Source: Candidatus Poribacteria bacterium (lineage in GTDB: Bacteria; Poribacteria; WGA-4E; PCPOR2b). From it: a DNA stretch of 64,000 nucleotides. How positions within the stretch are numbered: position 1 is the first letter of the stretch; each line of letters begins with the position of its first letter. The stretch spans positions 372,001-436,000 of the forward strand of contig PYIZ01000048.1 in assembly GCA_003635265.1 (NCBI GenBank). Direction: 5' to 3'. Below the pieces are notes generated by a model that saw only the letters and a program-made list of their open reading frames with translations, had not been told where the DNA came from and did not search any database. This document shows positions 61,267-64,000 of the stretch, one piece after another. The position numbers and the translations under genes are program-made.

Positions 61267-61483
61267 ATAAGTTACCTCCAATATTCGGATTTAATGAGTT
61301 GACGGTTACAGTCCGCAACTCGGAAAGCAGCAGTGAATTTATATAAGACGAAAAAATGAGCAGGCGAGGAAGCGAGTGTGTGAAGGAACGAGTCCTCAAA
61401 AACTCGCTCTCCCGCTTCCTTACTCACACTTCCTCCTGTTTTCTGGTTTGCCCGTCTTCCCGTTTTCCAATATATACTTCTGT

Positions 61484-62521
61484 CTAAGCTTCGGAAGGCT
61501 GCACCAATTCTAGCAATCGATCAATGATATCAAGACTTGATATCCCATCAGCTTCGGCGTTGAAGTTCGTGAGAATACGGTGTCGCAGCACCGGTTTGGC
61601 GACAGCGCGTATATCGTCGTAAGAGACATGATAGCGACCATGTGTAATCGCTCTTGCTTTTGCTCCGAGCACCAGATATTGCGAGGCTCTGGGACCTGCA
61701 CCCCAATTAACCCAATCCTTGATGAAATCCGGCGCATCCGGTGCGTTTGGACGAGAGCGGTGACTCAATGCGACTGCGTAATCAACGATTGATTCCGCAA
61801 TCGGAACCTTCCGGACAACCTGCTGTAACCGCAAGATCTCTTCGCTTGTGATGACGGCGTCTAGGTGTGGTTCATAGGCGGAGGTCGTTGTCATGACAAC
61901 CTGTTTTTCATCCGCGGGATCGGGATAGTCAAGATAGATGTTGAACATGAACCGATCCAGTTGCGCTTCAGGCAGCGGATAGGTGCCCTCCTGCTCAATC
62001 GGATTCTGCGTTGCTAAAACAAAAAAAGGACGATCGAGTTCATAAGTTGTGCCGCCCGCAGAGACTTTGTACTCCTGCATGGCTTGCAACAGTGCTGCTT
62101 GCGTTTTGGGTGGGGTGCGATTAATCTCATCAGCCAGCACTATATTGGCGAAAACGGGTCCCTTAATGAAGCGGAAGAATCGCCTGCCGGTGTCCACATC
62201 ATCCTGAATGATGTCAGTACCGATAATGTCCGCAGGCATCAGATCTGGCGTGAATTGGATACGATTAAAATCAAGGTCTAAAATTTGAGCCAGACTATTG
62301 ATGAGCAGTGTCTTTGCTAGTCCCGGTACTCCCACGAGTAAACAGTGTCCTTGCGAAAAAAGCGCAATCAGCAATTCATCAATTACCGCTTGTTGACCAA
62401 CGATTCGCTTCTTGAGTTCATTCAAAATTGATTCCCGCGCATTTTTCAGAAATTCTGCAGCTTCTAAATCTGCATCTGGCACATCAACGGAATTGGTGTC
62501 GTTCAACTGTTCGTTCTCCAT
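61484..62521 (-). CDS. MoxR family AAA ATPase
   Basis: 345 residues. Walker A GVPGLAKT (Lys70), Walker B LADEINR (Asp130, Glu131), sensor 1 [28 protein letters not shown], and the C-terminal helical lid are all typical of MoxR. MoxR ATPases act as chaperones for maturation of periplasmic or membrane enzyme complexes, usually next to DUF58 and von Willebrand-factor-A genes. None of those is in the window on this side, so it is an isolated copy or its partners are elsewhere. ATG start. Confidence 0.9.
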   Translation of the reverse strand: MENEQLNDTNSVDVPDADLEAAEFLKNARESILNELKKRIVGQQAVIDELLIALFSQGHCLLVGVPGLAKTLLINSLAQILDLDFNRIQFTPDLMPADIIGTDIIQDDVDTGRRFFRFIKGPVFANIVLADEINRTPPKTQAALLQAMQEYKVSAGGTTYELDRPFFVLATQNPIEQEGTYPLPEAQLDRFMFNIYLDYPDPADEKQVVMTTTSAYEPHLDAVITSEEILRLQQVVRKVPIAESIVDYAVALSHRSRPNAPDAPDFIKDWVNWGAGPRASQYLVLGAKARAITHGRYHVSYDDIRAVAKPVLRHRILTNFNAEADGISSLDIIDRLLELVQPSEA

Positions 62522-62810
62522 GGATTGCTAATCTGTTGCAGTTCTATTCACAGCGAGCCCCACACAGCGGGCTCCATTTGAGGGTCTGCCGTGTTCTACA
62601 ATGTACTCTCGACATTTGTCTATAAGTGTAGCCTATTTTGTGACACGGCGTCAAGGATTGCTTTTTAAATCGGCGAAGGAATGCACAAATTGAGGTATTG
62701 CAAGTGAAAGATAAAGCGAGAAGTGTCCAGTTTTTTGGGAGGTTTCGTGTGGAATAGAGGATCAGATGGAGGTGTAATGGGGAGGTGGGCGGAAGGAGGA
62801 AACGATCACC
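62522..62810. other. Gene-free stretch before the small ORF
   Basis: No gene, terminator or promoter was recognised in these 289 bases apart from the upstream edge of the inverted repeat at 62804. Confidence 0.35.
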
Positions 62811-62873
62811 ATGGCGCACTTAAAACAGATTCAACCAATTTTTGAAACGCGCTTCAAGACGGCCATGGTGATC
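62804..62873. repeat. Perfect inverted repeat GATCACCATGGC/GCCATGGTGATC
   Basis: Twelve-base perfect arms at 62804-62815 and 62862-62873 enclose 46 bases. The left arm includes the start codon and part of the leader of the small ORF below, so the hairpin would mask or tune its translation. Confidence 0.7.
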
Positions 62874-62888
62874 ATTATGATTACTTAA
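62811..62888 (+). CDS. Possible 25-residue small ORF with strong ribosome site
   Basis: ATG at 62811, 25 sense codons, stop TAA at 62886-62888. GGAAGGAGG stands eight to nine bases before the ATG, the strongest site of any short frame here. The peptide has a basic, polar first half and a hydrophobic end (TAMVIIMIT), as in small membrane or type I toxin-like peptides. It ends one base before the HU stop, so the genes are convergent. The start is within an inverted repeat. Without conservation data this remains speculative. Confidence 0.35.
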   Translation: MAHLKQIQPIFETRFKTAMVIIMIT

Positions 62889-63167
62889 TTAAACAGCGTC
62901 TCTGAGCCCTTTTCCGGCTTTGAAGGCAGGAACCTTCTTCGCTGCAATTTTGATCGTGGCTCCCGTTTGGGGATTTCGACCTTCACGGGCGGATCTCTCT
63001 CTGACTTCAAAAGTACCAAAACCGATTAGCCCGACAGATTTGCCGTTGGCTAAAGAGCCTTTGATACAATCGATAACAGCGTCAACTGCCTTATTTGCCC
63101 CTGCTTTGCTCAATCCTGTCGCGTCAGCAACGGCGTCGGCAACGTCCTGCTTAGTAACATCAGCCAT
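62889..63167 (-). CDS. hup: HU-family histone-like DNA-binding protein
   Basis: 92 residues. [35 protein letters not shown] is the HU dimerisation helix pair, and [43 protein letters not shown] includes the DNA-binding arm with the RNPQTG turn. It bends and compacts DNA as a dimer. ATG start with AGGAGG close upstream. A fully consensus promoter lies 50-80 bases upstream. Confidence 0.95.
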   Translation of the reverse strand: MADVTKQDVADAVADATGLSKAGANKAVDAVIDCIKGSLANGKSVGLIGFGTFEVRERSAREGRNPQTGATIKIAAKKVPAFKAGKGLRDAV

Positions 63168-63556
63168 ATTATCCTCCTAATGGATGAAAAAACTTAAGAA
63201 TTATACTACAAACTGCGCCAATTATACTACACACACATTACCATGTCAAGCGAAAAAGACAGTGGTGATGCGGGTTTGGGCGTTTTTTTGGCAATTTTTT
63301 TGTGTGCCAATGGGTTCAACAACCCAATATCTTGTAGTATACCGTCCTTAACAAACGACGGCTTTCTTCGTTCGGTTTCGTTAAATTTATGACATCAAAA
63401 ACATATATAGTGGATCTTAGAATTAATGAGACACTCCAAACCGGTGCGGCGAAAGTGTTTATTTATTTTTGACTTTACCATATCTTAATAACCACGAGGA
63501 CTTCTCTAACTATAAGCCAATTCCTCCATTTGCTCTTTGGGTGAAGCTTCGTCCGG
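63168..63556. other. 389-base intergenic region, HU promoter side
   Basis: Holds the HU promoter at its left end; the rest (from about 63260) is AT-rich and shows no gene. The AATTATACTACA block occurs twice (near 63200 and 63221), 21 bases apart, so a second -10-like element lies downstream of the main one. Confidence 0.5.
63221..63249 (-). promoter_or_regulatory. Consensus sigma70 promoter for HU
   Basis: On the minus strand, a perfect TTGACA (63244-63249) and a perfect TATAAT (63221-63226) are 17 bases apart. The start codon is 54 bases further down. Confidence 0.88.
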
Positions 63557-64000
63557 TTAGATGATAAACATCCCGATAAAGTCATGCACTGGCATAGCTT
63601 CCAGTCGTTCTCGGTCCAAGCAAAGTTCCATAATTTCTCGCACCTGTTTCGCTGGAAAACGGGTCGCTAGGTTATTGGTGAACTTTTCCTCTAGCAACGG
63701 AATCCCTTCCGCGCGGCGACGACGGTGCCCAATCGGATATTCGACCTCAACCTTTTCAGTGGTTGGACCATCCTTGAAACGGATCTGGAGCGCATTGGCG
63801 ATCGAGCGTTTATCTGGATCGAGGTAGTCTTTGCTATACTGTGGATTTTCTACGACGGTCATCTTTTCGCGCAAGGCGTCAATGCGTGGATCGGCTGCAA
63901 CCTCATCTTCGTAGTGGTCGGCGGTGAGCGTGCCATAGATCAGCCCGATCGCTGCCATGTATTGGAGGCAGTGATCACGATCCGCGGGGTTGTGCAGCGC
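63557..64000 (-). CDS. MmgE/PrpD family protein (2-methylcitrate dehydratase-like), C-terminal part
   Basis: The frame runs off the right edge; 147 codons are visible. The C-terminal PrpD motifs are clear: [32 protein letters not shown], then [63 protein letters not shown], and the terminal [14 protein letters not shown]. An internal ATG within the frame makes a short ORF caller see only 133 residues. Family members dehydrate 2-methylcitrate or similar tricarboxylates. The missing N-terminal two thirds must lie just beyond the window. The 3' stop is at 63557. Confidence 0.88.
   Translation of the reverse strand, partial: ALHNPADRDHCLQYMAAIGLIYGTLTADHYEDEVAADPRIDALREKMTVVENPQYSKDYLDPDKRSIANALQIRFKDGPTTEKVEVEYPIGHRRRRAEGIPLLEEKFTNNLATRFPAKQVREIMELCLDRERLEAMPVHDFIGMFII

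Noticed and set aside
1..64000. tRNA, rRNA, CRISPR array, prophage or integrase
   Set aside because: None was found: no tRNA-like cloverleaf motifs, no ribosomal RNA stretches, no regularly spaced non-coding repeats and no phage or integrase genes were recognised.

Overview
The window looks like a chromosomal segment of a Gram-negative-type, environmental, uncultivated bacterium. The best guess is a Poribacteria-like member of the wider FCB/PVC neighbourhood. This is an inference from the mix of families: four phytanoyl-CoA-dioxygenase-like (PhyH) genes, Gfo/Idh oxidoreductases, a sulfatase-superfamily enzyme, VCBS/FG-GAP and TolB-type propellers, a TonB-dependent receptor, and parts of a type IX-like secretion route (a SprA-like giant, a PorV-like barrel and proteins with C-terminal sorting domains). 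No rRNA, tRNA, CRISPR array or prophage was seen. Genes on both strands are compact and mostly have clear Shine-Dalgarno sites.

Layout. 0-3.6 kb (minus): a five-gene cluster hxlA-hxlB-amidohydrolase-sarcosine-oxidase-like-Gfo/Idh, which could both release formaldehyde and fix it through hexulose phosphate. 3.7-10.2 kb (minus): three MacB/FtsX-type permeases, one with a C-terminal RDD domain, plus a lipoprotein HlyD-type adaptor, ending in a clear terminator and lacking a local ATPase. 10.4-12 kb (plus): rpoZ with a strong promoter and terminator, then an NHL propeller. 12-17.4 kb (minus): an M24 peptidase, a PorV-like barrel and a 987-residue secreted protein with a sorting domain. 17.4-24 kb (minus): a higBA toxin-antitoxin pair, a chimeric solute-binding lipoprotein, a membrane protein and a TonB-dependent receptor, with two related TIR-bearing MITE-like elements in opposite orientation around the last two genes. 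24-31.3 kb (minus): two nearly identical PhyH genes, a GNAT, and an operon-like run RraA/ATP-grasp/PhyH/M20 dipeptidase/SDR.

31.8-34.8 kb (plus): ferritin, a response-regulator receiver protein, a small unknown, a cytidylate-kinase-like protein and a ferritin-like protein. 34.9-35.7 kb (minus): a lone ABC ATPase. 35.8-38.98 kb (plus): a UGSC-type selenoprotein interrupted by an in-frame TGA followed by a SECIS-like hairpin, then a sulfatase-superfamily enzyme with threonine at the nucleophile position and a HAD hydrolase. 39-43.1 kb (plus): four tandem TolB-like propeller paralogues ending in a hairpin terminator. 43.2-48.4 kb (minus): acetate kinase, a VCBS protein, PhyH, and a PQQ-type glucose/sorbosone dehydrogenase with a sorting domain. 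48.5-49.6 kb: a stand-alone TnpB. 50-53 kb (plus): Gfo/Idh and an ASPIC/UnbV-VCBS protein. 52.9-59.5 kb (minus): the SprA-like giant. 59.7-64 kb (minus): hisB, a HpcH/HpaI aldolase, a MoxR ATPase, HU and the C-terminus of an MmgE/PrpD protein.

The strongest discoveries are the selenoprotein (any caller treating TGA as stop will split it in two), the type IX-like export parts in one window, and the formaldehyde-linked operon. Family assignments rest on reading motifs in the sequence; no database search was run.
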